A program made the position numbers and the translations under genes. Of a stretch of DNA of 64,000 nt, positions 41,506 through 52,740 are shown piece after piece. Positions within the stretch are counted from its first letter, which is position 1. Every line of letters begins with the position of its first letter. Source of the DNA: Nemertoderma westbladi (taxonomy: Eukaryota; Xenacoelomorpha; Nemertodermatida; Nemertodermatidae). The DNA lies in contig JAUCBJ010006666.1 in the NCBI GenBank assembly GCA_032718475.1, positions 1-64,000 on the forward strand, written 5' to 3'. The notes under the pieces are model-generated. The model searched no databases and was not told the DNA's origin. It saw only the letters and a program-made list of their open reading frames with translations.

Positions 41506-43299
41506 GTAATTAATTAATAGACCTCTTTTATTAAAACACGTTAAATTAATTAATTAGGCCTAGGGTCTAATTCAGTACCGTACCACGTACCATAGTAAGT
41601 AATAATCATTATAACACTTAAATTAATTAATTACATTAATTATTATTGTTTAATTTAATTTTATTTAATTAATAATTTACTTACCGATATGATGCGGAAT
41701 AACTGAACATTACCTTCACTGCCTCCTGCCAATATCGGGTACCATGGGAACGAAATTTAAATTAGTCTAATATCAGAATATAGACCATTACAACATAGTC
41801 CCTGTAGTCGGATAGTTTTACTGTAGGTGCGGTTTGGTTCCGGTAAATGTAACATAAAAATAAACTAATAAACCAGCAATTAGCTTAATAATATTATGTA
41901 TTCAGTTATCTGTTAGGGTGTTTGTTCTTGGTTTGTATCAATGGCGTTTTAACCAACTGGTAGTTCTACTCAAATAAACAAACTAGAATGGTACCAATAG
42001 ACCTACCGGTACTGCAATGCAGTAAAGTAACTGTAAGAGAATACAACCGATAATGTATAATAAAAACTTTCATTTTCAAGTCTGCCACACAGTCCCATTA
42101 CTTACAACAAAGGCTTATTATAATAATATATTACACCTGTCATTTTAGATAAGAAGAGACATCCCTAACCCACACCCCACCTTATTTTTATACAATCTTT
42201 ATCATACTTTATTTAACATGGAGCTACGTAGAATTTTCTTTTTTGAATTTATAGACTTTTAACGTTTGCGATATCGCCCTCATTGCATTACGGCCATTCC
42301 TCATATTAGCGACACTGACATATTATTAGAAAGCTTGAGTTGTAAGGATTCCAAATATAAATATATTTTGAGTTTCGTTGAGAAACAGCTGAGATATAAT
42401 ACTGGCGTTCAAAGATTGTGATAAATTATCATTCGCTGGAAGTCATTTATTATAATTAATATAAACACAACATTCTAGAACGTGTTATTATTTTTCTCAT
42501 GCCTATTAAATATCGTTTCATAGGCATAAGATTTATGTATGCGTAGCTACACGTACATAAATAATATGTTCCAGAATGTTTTATGTTTACTAAACGGAAT
42601 AAATATTTTATTATAATAAAAGATATTTCTTTCAATCTTATAGAACGCCCATATCTCATCTGTGTTTCTAAACGAAATTTAGACATTGATACATATTTGG
42701 AATCCTCGCAATGCAAACTTTCAATTATATAAAAAATAAATCACTATTGATGAGAAAAATGGCAACGAAACGAAGGCAACAATTTCGTAAAAGACACTTT
42801 TATAAAACGCTTACGTAAAAATTTAAATGTAAAATTGATAATTCCGGTTACATGGGGTCCTCTGCTCTGAGTTGAACTAATACAATTTTTAATTAGGAAA
42901 CACCTTACTGAATTTCTGCCTTATAATTCTGCGAGTTAAATTATCGTGCAGTAGGGAGCTGATTTTTGACTCATACTGTTTGGAATATGACTACTTTATT
43001 TACAGCCACATTTACTATTTACAACTCTACGGCAATATTCCTGATCTCTTACGGGGTAATGCAAAGACAACTTTACACTGTAGTATTTAGACCGGTATTG
43101 ATACAGAATATGATACTCTGACCTTTTTTAAATTTCCCGCCACCGCAAACAGATAAATGTATTATTGGATTTGGTAGATTTTCTCATGTTACAGTAAGTG
43201 TGGAATTGTATATAGCAGAGTAAGAATTGTACAGAACAGTGAGTGTGGAAAGATTTTAATGTAAGTTCATATAAATCAACTTAAACTTTTTGAAAAAAT
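41506..43299. other. Presumed intron/intergenic DNA after the WD40 exon
   Basis: AT-rich. It contains a foldback element (42,330-42,722) and a short minus-strand WD-like peptide (41,685-41,756) that ends at a GTAAGT donor but has no acceptor or start before an upstream in-frame stop. No continuation of the WD40 exon was recognised. Confidence 0.5.
42330..42722. mobile_element. Foldback element with ~95-bp imperfect arms
   Basis: The left arm (42,330-42,425) and right arm (42,632-42,722) are inverted copies sharing GAAAGCTTG/CAAACTTTC ends and ATTCCAAATATAAATAT-type words. Inner inverted words ACATTCTAGAACGTG and TATGTTCCAGAATGT extend the fold. Nearly the whole 393 bp can form one hairpin. 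The ORF at 42,456-42,716 lies inside it and is not called. Confidence 0.75.
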
Positions 43300-43509
43300 T
43301 TAATTGGTAGTCCGTCCGGTCCAATATATTTGACTGAGTCTACCTACTGTACGTTTGAATTTATATGTGTGCAATCCAATCTGATCAATGATTGTTTTTA
43401 TAGCTTTGGAGACTGTTGGTAAAAATCGTATAACACAGTCAGTATCGTCAGTAGGTTTGGGTGCTACTGTTGGAGCTGGAGGAGTGTTGGAGACTATTCT
43501 CGACCACAT
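43300..43509 (-). other. Unidentified minus-strand ORF, possible retroelement fragment
   Basis: 69 codons ending TGRTTN. The central part, with FLPTVSKAIKTIID and then FKRTVGRLSQI, weakly recalls the stretch after the RT domain in some retroelement ORFs (for example Penelope-like), but I cannot assign it. The 35-bp array lies immediately upstream on this strand, so the 5' part could have been replaced. Confidence 0.25.
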
Positions 43510-43510
43510 C

Positions 43511-43902
43511 TCGCGGGTAGTTGTTTATATTAACAGTATACAGTATCGCGGGTAGTTGTTTATATTAACAGTATACAGTATCGCGGGTAGTTGTTTATAT
43601 TAACAGTATACAATATTGCGGGTAGTTCTTTATATTAACAGTATACAGTATCGCGGGTAGTTGTTTATATTAACAGTATACAGTATCGCGGGTAGTTGTT
43701 TATATTAACAGTATACAGTATCGCGGGTAGTTGTTTATATTAACAGTATACAGTATCGCGGGTAGTTGTTTATATTAACAGTATACAGTATCGCGGGTAG
43801 TTGTTTATATTAACAGTATACAGTATCACGGGTAGTTGCTTATATTAACAGTATACAGTATCGCAGGTACAGTAGTTGTTTATATTAACAGTATACAGTA
43901 TC
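43511..43902. repeat. 35-bp minisatellite, ~11 units, before Roco-CARD gene B
   Basis: The unit TCGCGGGTAGTTGTTTATAT plus TAACAGTATACAG is highly uniform until the last two units. It lies just before the 12-bp minisatellite at the cassette edge and has no counterpart visible before copy A, where the window starts. Confidence 0.95.
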
Positions 43903-43976
43903 AGTGAGATATTGTATTTCAGCTTCATACTTCGGCTCAGAAATATTGCAAAAAATTTATTTTTGTAATTTTAACC

Positions 43977-44035
43977 ATCCTATTGTCCCGGCTATTGTCC
44001 CGCCTATTGTCCCGCCTATTGTCCCGCCTATTGTC
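43977..44035. repeat. 12-bp minisatellite upstream of Roco-CARD gene B
   Basis: Five units of TATTGTCCCGCC, homologous to 1-97. It defines the left end of the duplicated cassette; unique sequence shared with copy A follows. Confidence 0.9.
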
Positions 44036-44102
44036 CGTTTATCCTTGCTATAATACGTAATTTTGGATTAACTATAAGAAAGTTTTAGATGTCAGTTATA
44101 TT

Positions 44103-44436
44103 CGATGAAAAATTCTGGGTTGGAGCAAGTTAAATATATTAATCAAATTTCAAATATTATTACATATATAATTCGGTAGCTCAGCGCTATCATTATCAAT
44201 AAAGTACAAATTCTAATATAAATTGCAGAATTGACGAACATAACGTACGACTTTATATCGGTTGGAAATTGCACTAAAAACAGAATAAATGTTGTAACCA
44301 AAAAACAGAAGACATAGGCAGGGAAATGTATAGGGACCGTAGGTGCATACTGGAGAGCCTAACGAATTATATTTATAATTATATTTGTAATTTGATTAAT
44401 AAAATTTAATTTGCTCCAACCCAGAATTTTTCATCG
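44103..44436. mobile_element. Foldback/MITE-like element abutting the Roco-CARD B start
   Basis: Same 74-bp inverted arms and centre as 188-522, and again the ATG lies 10 bp downstream (44,446). Several mismatches that separate the two arms in copy A are absent here (for example position 14 of the arm), as expected from arm-to-arm correction or independent mutation. Confidence 0.8.
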
Positions 44437-44445
44437 TAATATTGG

Positions 44446-47400
44446 ATGTCAACTCAGTGGAAAGACAGCTTAACAAAAATTATACTTTATACAGGAGATG
44501 AGGGCGGCACAATTACAGTAATTGATACGTTCCGTGAAGGTCAAACTGAAACAAAGAAAAGTATCAAACAGGTGAAAAGTATATTGGAGAAAGCTGAAGA
44601 ATTAAAGGAAATTGTTGAGTATATCGGATGGGTTGGTCCCATAAATAAACCACTCCAGGGTAAGATAACTGATATAATTATATCTTCTGTTGATGTTCTT
44701 TCAGATAAAGAGAAAGAACTTTACCTTAGACTGGATGCAGATATTTCTGAGTTAACAACCCAGAATCTGGTTAGTATTTGGGGTTTAAATGAAGTTTCAA
44801 CATTAGAAATTGTTAATAAATTCAGAGACATGGGACTTATGATTATGAATATAAGTGGATCAAATACACTGAAACTTCCAAAATTTTTAATTAATTATAT
44901 AAAAGAACAAAAACTGCCGATAGAGATACTGGCGAGAGGCCCAGAAGCATTGGCTGCTTATAAAGCAGCTCTTTCTAAAGGGACTACATGGATACTGAAA
45001 ACTCGGTTAATGTTAGTGGGACAAGAGAGGGCTGGTAAAACTAGTTTGAAGAAGTCCCTTATTGGTCAACCGTTTGATATCAATGAACCAATAACAGATG
45101 GTATTGACTCATCTGCTAACTGTAGTATAAATACCGAACAAAACACAGATTGGACCAACATGAAAGAAGAGCCTGAGACAGCTGTTGATGTCGTCATTAC
45201 TAAGGAAATTGCAAAAACAGTTCTAGAAAGAAAACAAGTTGCAGGTGATGAGTCTGATATTTCTGGAACTTCAGCAATGGGTATTGGTATTGCGACACCC
45301 TCAGTTGCAACATCTTCATCTTCTACTGATGATCAACCTAAGATTGCTACTTCAACTCCAAGTTTTGGTGCTGAGAAAGTTCAAAAGGATAGTTTGTGGA
45401 GGCGGGTAGTTTCAGTGTTACCTGGTTTAAAGTCAAAATATAATAGAAGTAAAATAAATAAAAAATCTAGTACAACTTTATTAACTGGTGAGAATGAAAG
45501 TAAATCTATTGAAGAAAATCTTTCTAGGCAACCAATAAGGGAAGCTATGGAAAATGATATTCCTGGCAACATCACAAAGGGAGTAGAGAATATATTGTTA
45601 TCTGGTAAACCTCAAGATATTCTGGCTAAATTTAATGAGGAAGACAGTCGCTTTTCTCTACAGATAGTCGATTTTGGTGGCCAATATATTTATTACACAA
45701 CCCATCAGATATTTTTGAGCAGACGAGCTATTTATATAATTGTATTTAATCTCTTGGAAAATCTTGAAAAAACTGTTGATATTATTTCCAGATCTGATGA
45801 AAACAATATTAATGAGTTTGTTTTCGGTGAGATTAAGAATATTGAGTTTATTGAATTTTGGTTAAAAAACATTTATTCATTTGGTACAAAACTAGAAGTA
45901 AATTCTTGTCCACCTGTTTTTGTAGTTGGAACTCATAAAGGCAGCTTACATGCTGATCCTGATACTCAATCTGTAATAGCAAGTAAAATATTTGAAAAGA
46001 TTAAGACCCATTTGGGTAAATCTTCATATACAGATAATCTAATTAAAGATTACATTGCTATAGAGAATAATATAGCGATTATAAATAGTGGAGAGAAAGG
46101 ACTTGAAAATTTGCAGGCAAATATTGTCAACGAAATGGCAAATTTTAAGGAGGAAATACCTTTGCAATATCTAAAATTTGACCAACTTGTGGCTCAATTA
46201 ATTACGGATGGTAAAGTTTATATTGACATTGACTTGCTAGAGATTAAATTAAAGGATATTGATGTAGAAATGGATAACATTGGTTTGAAAACCATGTTAG
46301 AATTTTACCACGATATGGGTACAATAATTTACTTTGATGATGAATCTCTAAGGGATACTGTTATACTGAGCCCAGAATGGTTGAGTGGAATGTTTACCAA
46401 AATAATAACTGTAAAAGACAAAATAAAGAAACAACATTTAACGTTCTGGAAGGACCTGGATAACAATGGTATATTACATGAAGAACTCCTTGATTATCTG
46501 TGGGAAGGCGTTCTTGATAAAAAACAATTTATGTTGAATATTCTAGAACGTTTTGATTTACTATGTGAACGAGTTTTACCAAAAACCGAAAGAACATTGC
46601 AAGATGATGTAAAGTTGGCTTATTATGTACCTTGCCGCCTTAAATCTGTTAGATATACTCCATTCACACCAAGACAATGTAAAGTTGAATTTTATATTAC
46701 ATTCAAGAGTTTCTTACCGCAAGGATTGTACTACCGTTTAATTAAGAGAACTATTGATTTGTCCTACATTGTAGGTAATAGGGTAATTCAACCTAAACTT
46801 TACCACAGAGTTGCTCAAATATTTTTAGATTTTAATCATCAGGTAATTTTGGAAAGATCTTCTATTTCATTAAATTGGATTAAAGTTCAGGTAATTAGAT
46901 CTGAGATGTTTAGTTCGGGCGATGAACAAACTGAAAGTAAACTTGCACCAGATCCGGATATTGTTAATAAAGTAAATCATTTTATTAATACTTCATTGAA
47001 GGAAATTATTACCCAAATGAGATTTAAAAATATTTCATTTGATTTCGAAATAAAATGTGAATGTAATGCTAAATGCGATCAACACAGATTACTTGACTGC
47101 ATTGAAGAAGGGTGTTTTCACTTTGTTAAACTGGCTGATATTTTATCAAATGATTTTCTTGAATGTAAATTTAATAACTCTGTTAGAAGTCGGTTTATTA
47201 GTGAAAAATTCCCTGTTGTTGGGAGATTTAGCTCACATTGGTTAAACATTACAACTAACCAAGATGACCTTATTGATAGACTGGAAATCTCAGAGTTACT
47301 TGTATACTTAGCAAGTAAGGGGGCTATATCAAAGGAAGTTTTAGCTGTTATTGAATCTAAGTCGAATTTGTTGAGTAAGAATAAGATTTTGTTGGAGTCA

Positions 47401-47916
47401 ATAAAATGGGGATCAGAAAATAATTACAAAATATTTATTGAAGCATTATATGTAACCAATCAACCGCTTTTGGTTGAAATTTTGCACGGAAAAATCAAAA
47501 TGGAAGACCAAATGTTCCCTGATATTCTAACAAAGTATAAATATATGTTAATGAAAAATTTAGAACAAACTAAATTTGTGGCACAGCTTCTTGTTAGCCG
47601 AAACGTTATAAGTAAATCTATCATAGAAATAATAGAATGTAAAGAATCGATAGATAGTAAGAATGTTGTACTTATAAACGCAGTAATGAAAAGATCTTAC
47701 AAGGATTTTCTATCTTTTTGTAAATGTCTTCGTCTCACCAACCAACATCATTTAGCTGATACTCTAGAGGAAGCTACCAAAGGTTATGATGCGGATATTG
47801 TAGACATTACCGATCAAGCTGATGAAGTTGCTGATATAGATAATACTAATCAAGGTGGAGAGGCCGCTGGGGTTATAGACGTTACCAATCAACCTGTGGA
47901 GAGGCTGCTGTTATAG
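44446..47916 (+). CDS. Roco GTPase with two C-terminal CARD-like domains, gene B
   Basis: 1,156-aa intact ORF, paralogue of A1. The winged-helix-like N-terminus and P-loop (GQERAGKT, ~190) are almost identical to A1. The Roc insertion (~235-375) is different in sequence and Ser/Thr/Lys-rich. Switch II DFGGQ is at ~408. G4 reads THKGS, without the Asp expected in NKxD/THxD. COR is clearly diverged. The Cys/His motif (CECNAKC, H, DC, C, HF) keeps the A1 spacing. Two CARD-like domains follow (from ~940 and ~1,030). The C-terminus runs into an acidic ~13-residue repeat (xxVIDVTNQxxEAA) and ends by frameshift inside the 74-bp minisatellite. The GTPase-scaffold role is inferred from the family; reduced guanine specificity is possible. 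Confidence 0.85.
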   Translation: MSTQWKDSLTKIILYTGDEGGTITVIDTFREGQTETKKSIKQVKSILEKAEELKEIVEYIGWVGPINKPLQGKITDIIISSVDVLSDKEKELYLRLDADISELTTQNLVSIWGLNEVSTLEIVNKFRDMGLMIMNISGSNTLKLPKFLINYIKEQKLPIEILARGPEALAAYKAALSKGTTWILKTRLMLVGQERAGKTSLKKSLIGQPFDINEPITDGIDSSANCSINTEQNTDWTNMKEEPETAVDVVITKEIAKTVLERKQVAGDESDISGTSAMGIGIATPSVATSSSSTDDQPKIATSTPSFGAEKVQKDSLWRRVVSVLPGLKSKYNRSKINKKSSTTLLTGENESKSIEENLSRQPIREAMENDIPGNITKGVENILLSGKPQDILAKFNEEDSRFSLQIVDFGGQYIYYTTHQIFLSRRAIYIIVFNLLENLEKTVDIISRSDENNINEFVFGEIKNIEFIEFWLKNIYSFGTKLEVNSCPPVFVVGTHKGSLHADPDTQSVIASKIFEKIKTHLGKSSYTDNLIKDYIAIENNIAIINSGEKGLENLQANIVNEMANFKEEIPLQYLKFDQLVAQLITDGKVYIDIDLLEIKLKDIDVEMDNIGLKTMLEFYHDMGTIIYFDDESLRDTVILSPEWLSGMFTKIITVKDKIKKQHLTFWKDLDNNGILHEELLDYLWEGVLDKKQFMLNILERFDLLCERVLPKTERTLQDDVKLAYYVPCRLKSVRYTPFTPRQCKVEFYITFKSFLPQGLYYRLIKRTIDLSYIVGNRVIQPKLYHRVAQIFLDFNHQVILERSSISLNWIKVQVIRSEMFSSGDEQTESKLAPDPDIVNKVNHFINTSLKEIITQMRFKNISFDFEIKCECNAKCDQHRLLDCIEEGCFHFVKLADILSNDFLECKFNNSVRSRFISEKFPVVGRFSSHWLNITTNQDDLIDRLEISELLVYLASKGAISKEVLAVIESKSNLLSKNKILLESIKWGSENNYKIFIEALYVTNQPLLVEILHGKIKMEDQMFPDILTKYKYMLMKNLEQTKFVAQLLVSRNVISKSIIEIIECKESIDSKNVVLINAVMKRSYKDFLSFCKCLRLTNQHHLADTLEEATKGYDADIVDITDQADEVADIDNTNQGGEAAGVIDVTNQPVERLLL

Positions 47917-49895
47917 ACATTGCCAATCAATGTGATGTAGCTGTTGTTATAGACGTTACCAATCAACCGGTGGAGAGGCTGCTGTTATAGACATTGCCAA
48001 TCAATGTAATGTAGCTGTTGTTATTGATGTTACCAATCAAACGGTGGAGAGGCTTGCTGTTATAGACATTGCCAATCAATGTGATGTAGATGTTGTTATA
48101 GATGTTACCAATCAACCGGTGGAGAGGCTGCTGTTATAGACATTGCCAATCAATGTAATGTAGCTGTTGTTATAGATGTTACCAATCAACCTGTGGAGAG
48201 GCTGCTGTTATAGACATTGCCAATCAATGTAATGCAGCTGTTGTTATAGATTTTACCAATCAACCGGTGGAGAGGCTGCTGTTATAGACATTGCCAATCA
48301 ATGTGATGTAGCTGTTGTTATAGACGTTACCAATCAACCGGTGGAGAGGCTGCTGTTATAGACATTGCCAATCAATGTGATGTAGCTGTTGTTATAGATG
48401 TTACCAATCAACAGGTGGAGAGGCTGCTGTTATAGACATTGCCAATCAATGTAATGCAGCTGTTGTTATAGATTTTACCAATCAACCGGTGGAGAGGCTG
48501 CTGTTATAGACATTGCCAATCAATGTGATGTAGCTGTTGTTATAGATGTCACCAATCAACCTGTGGAGAGGCTGCTGTTATAGACATTGCCAATCAATGT
48601 AATGTAGCTGTTGTTATAGACGTTACCAATCAACCGGTGGAGAGGCTGCTGTTATAGACATTGCCAATCAATGTAATGTAGCTGTTGTTATAGACGTTAC
48701 CAATCAACCGGTGGAGAGGCTGCTGTTATAGACATTGCCAATCAATGTAATGTAGCTGTTGTTATAGATGTTACCAATCAACCGGTGGAGAGGCTGCTGT
48801 TATAGACATTGCCAATCAATGTAATGTAGCTGTTGTTATAGACGTTACCAATCAACCGGTGGAGAGGCTGCTGTTATAAACATTGCCAATCAATGTAATG
48901 TAGCTGTTGTTATAGACGTTACCAATCAACCGGTGGAGAGGCTGCTGTTATAGACATTGCCAATCAATGTAATGTAGCTGTTTGTTATAGACGTTACCAA
49001 TCAACAGGTGGAGAGGCTGCTGTTATAGACATTGCCAATCAATGTATTGTAGCTGTTGTTATAGACGTTACCAATGAACCGGTGGAGAGGCTGCTGTTAT
49101 AGACATTGCCAATCAATGTATTGTAGCTGTTGTTATAGACGTTACCAATCAACCGGTGGAGAGGCAGCTGTTATAGACATTGCCAATCAATGTGATGTAG
49201 CTGTTGTTATAGACGTTACCAATCAACCGGTGGAGAGGCTGCTGTTATAGACATTGCCAATCAATGTAATGTAGCTGTTGTTATAGATGTTACCAATCAA
49301 TCGGTGGAGAGGCTGCTGTTATAGACATTGCCAATCAATGTAATGTAGCTGTTGTTATAGATGTTACCAATCAACCGGTGGAGAGGCTGCTGTTATAGAC
49401 ATTGCCAATCAATGTAATGTAGCTGTTGTTATAGACGTTACCAATCAACCGGTGGAGAGGCTGCTGTTATAGACATTGCCAATCAATGTAATGTAGCTGT
49501 TGTTATAGACGTTACCAATCAACCGGTGGAGAGGCTGCTGTTATAGACATTGCCAATCAATGTAATGTAGCTGTTTGTTATAGACGTTACCAATCAACAG
49601 GTGGAGAGGCTGCTGTTATAGACATTGCCAATCAATGTATTGTAGCTGTTGTTATAGACGTTACCAATGAACCGGTGGAGAGGCTGCTGTTATAGACATT
49701 GCCAATCAATGTATTGTAGCTGTTGTTATAGACGTTACCAATCAACCGGTGGAGAGGCAGCTGTTATAGACATTGCCAATCAATGTGATGTAGCTGTTGT
49801 TATAGACGTTACCAATGAACCGGTGGAGAGGCTGCTGTTATAGACATTGCCAATCAATGTGATGTACCTGTTGTTATAGATGTTACCAATCAATG
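47790..49895 (+). repeat. 74-bp minisatellite grown from the 3' coding end of gene B
   Basis: Each 74-bp unit is two related half-units (38 and 36 bp): GTTACCAATCAACCGGTGG... and ATTGCCAATCAATGTAATG.... About 27 units. The first ~120 bp are in frame as 39-bp coding units; the later half-units have lost 1 and 3 bp, so the frame is not kept. An 8-unit block recurs at an offset of 593 bp (TTTGTTATAG at 48,981 and 49,574). Confidence 0.95.
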
Positions 49896-50564
49896 TGTCT
49901 GGAAATGCATTGTAGACAATTCTAATCATAGTTTTATAAAAACATCTAATTAATAAAATTGAATTTTGTATAAGAATTCTAATTAATTGAAGACAATACA
50001 GACGGCTAATAAAGTGGTTATATTATTAAAATTATTAAATTGGTGTCATTAAAACCTTAATTGCAGATTCAATAATAGCTAGTAATTTAAATAAACGATA
50101 AACTATAAGTTTTATATAGTGGTCAGCAGACTGGAAAGGTTTACCTATCATTTGAAGGCTTTCACTTAGAAGTATTCATACTTTGGGTCACTTCCTGGCC
50201 TTTTTTCTTGAAAATATCACTAAAACTTGGCCAGCTGAGATCGTCTGTCGATCAATGATTACATGCAAACTAAATTTAAAATTTAATTTACTGTCACCAG
50301 TTTTTATGTTCCACCTTCTGGTTTAGTTAGTACTTCAGTTGTTTGAATTAATAATAGCACAGTTGTTGACTTAAATTGCATTAAGAATTTTTTTTAATTA
50401 AATCATTTTTTGTGGTTGAAAAATTTGAAAAAAACTGAGTGATAAATATTTGTAGTGTTAGATGATAGACGCGATAAAATTTTACAATTTATGATCTTAT
50501 TTGTAGAGAAGTGGTGACGAAGTACAACAACATGGTAGAAACTATTCTATTCGGAAACTGCCAG
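49896..50564. other. Unrecognised DNA between two arrays
   Basis: AT-rich, no ORF or repeat recognised. The last part before 50,565 has the first degenerate versions of the 29-bp unit. Confidence 0.5.
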
Positions 50565-52740
50565 AATCGAAAATCTATGCGAAATCCGTCGGACTGGAAA
50601 CTCTTTCAGAAAAGTGTTGGGCTAAAATTCTGAATCAGAAGACTGCCAGACTGGGAAACTCTTACAGAAGACTGCCAGACTGTGAAACTCTAACAGAAGA
50701 CTGTCAGACTGTGAAACTCTAACAGAAGACTGCCAGACTGTGAAACTCTAACAGAAGACTGCCAGACAGTGAAACTCTAACAGAAGACTGTCAGACTGTG
50801 AAACTCTAACAGAAGACTGCCAGACTGTGAAACTCTAACATAAGACTGACAGACTGTGAAACTCTCACAGAAGACTGCCAGACTGTGAAACTCTAACAGA
50901 AGACTGCCTGACTGTGAAACTCTATCAGAAGAGTGCCAGACTGTGAAACTCTAACATAAGACTGCCAGACTGTGAAATTCTATCAGAAGAGTGCCAGACT
51001 GTGAAACTCTAACAAAAGACTGCCTGACTGTGAAACTCTAACAGAAGACTGCCAGACTGTGAAACTCTAACAGAAGACTGCCAGACTGTGAAATTCTATC
51101 AGGAGAGTGCCAGACTGTGAAACTCTAACAGAAGACTGCCTGACTGTGAAACTCTAACAGAAGACTGCCCGACTGTGAAACTATAACAGAAGACTGCCAA
51201 ACAGTGAAACTCTAACAGAAGACTGCCATACTGTGAAACTCTAACAGAAGACTGCCTGACCTTGAAACTCTATCAGAAGAGTGCCAGCCTGTGAAACTCT
51301 AACAGAAGACCGCCAGACTGTGAAACTCAACAGAAGACTGCCTGACTGTGAAACTCTATCAGAAGACTGCCAGACTGTGATACTCTAACAGAAGACTGCC
51401 AGACTGTGAAATTCTAACAGAAGACTGACAGACTGTGAAACTCTAACAGAAGACTGCCAGACTGTGAAACTCTAATAGAAGACTGCCTGACTGTGAAACT
51501 CTAACAGAAGACTGTCAGACTGTGAAACTCTAACAGAAGACTGCCAGACTGTGAAACTCTAACAGAAGACTGCCAGACAGTGAAACTCTAACAGAAGACT
51601 GTCAGACTGTGAAACTCTAACAGAAGACTGCCAGACTGTGAAACTCTAACATAAGACTGACAGACTGTGAAACTCTCACAGAAGACTGCCAGACTGTGAA
51701 ACTCTAACAGAAGACTGCCTGACTGTGAAACTCTATCAGAAGAGTGCCAGACTGTGAAACTCTAACATAAGACTGCCAGACTGTGAAATTCTATCAGAAG
51801 AGTGCCAGACTGTGAAACTCTAACAAAAGACTGCCTGACTGTGAAACTCTAACAGAAGACTGCCAGACTGTGAAACTCTAACAGAAGACTGCCAGACTGT
51901 GAAATTCTATCAGGAGAGTGCCAGACTGTGAAACTCTAACAGAAGACTGCCTGACTGTGAAACTCTAACAGAAGACTGCCCGACTGTGAAACTATAACAG
52001 AAGACTGCCAAACAGTGAAACTCTAACAGAAGACTGCCATACTGTGAAACTCTAACAGAAGACTGCCTGACCTTGAAACTCTATCAGAAGAGTGCCAGCC
52101 TGTGAAACTCTAACAGAAGACCGCCAGACTGTGAAACTCAACAGAAGACTGCCTGACTGTGAAACTCTATCAGAAGACTGCCAGACTGTGATACTCTAAC
52201 AGAAGACTGCCAGACTGTGAAATTCTAACAGAAGACTGACAGACTGTGAAACTCTAACAGAAGACTGCCAGACTGTGAAACTCTAATAGAAGACTGCCTG
52301 ACTGTGAAACTCTAACAGAAGACTGCCAGACTGTGAAACTATAACAGAAGACTGCCAGACTGTGAAACTCTAACAGAAGACTGCCAGACTGTGAAACTCT
52401 AACAGAAGACTGCCTGACCTTGAAACTCTATCAGAAGAGTGCCAGCCTGTGAAACTCTAACAGAAGACCGCCAGACTGTGAAACTCTATCAGAAGACTGC
52501 CAGACTGTGAAACTCTAACAGAAGACTACCAGATTGTGAAACTCTAACAGAAGACTAACAGACTGTTAAACTTTAACAGAAGACTGCCAGACTGTGAAAC
52601 TCTAACAGAAGACTACCAGAATGTGAAACTCTAACAGAAGACTGCCAGACTGTAAAAATCTAACAGAAGACTGCCAGACTGTGGAAACTCTAACAGAAGA
52701 CTACCAGACTGTGAAACTCTAACCGAAACCTGCAGATCTT
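50565..52740. repeat. 29-bp minisatellite, ~74 units, with 811-bp higher-order duplication
   Basis: Unit CAGAAGACTGCCAGACTGTG plus AAACTCTAA. Rare variants (for example GCCAGACAGT at 50,761 and 51,572; AGACTGCCAA at 51,191 and 52,002) recur at exactly 811 bp, so a 28-unit block was copied in tandem. Units at the left edge are degenerate. Not coding: 29 bp shifts frame and includes TAA. Confidence 0.97.

Noticed and set aside
43304-43320. Continuation of the WD40 gene in the 42-43.5 kb region
   Set aside because: I looked for a plus-strand acceptor followed by WD-like sequence and found none that holds a frame.
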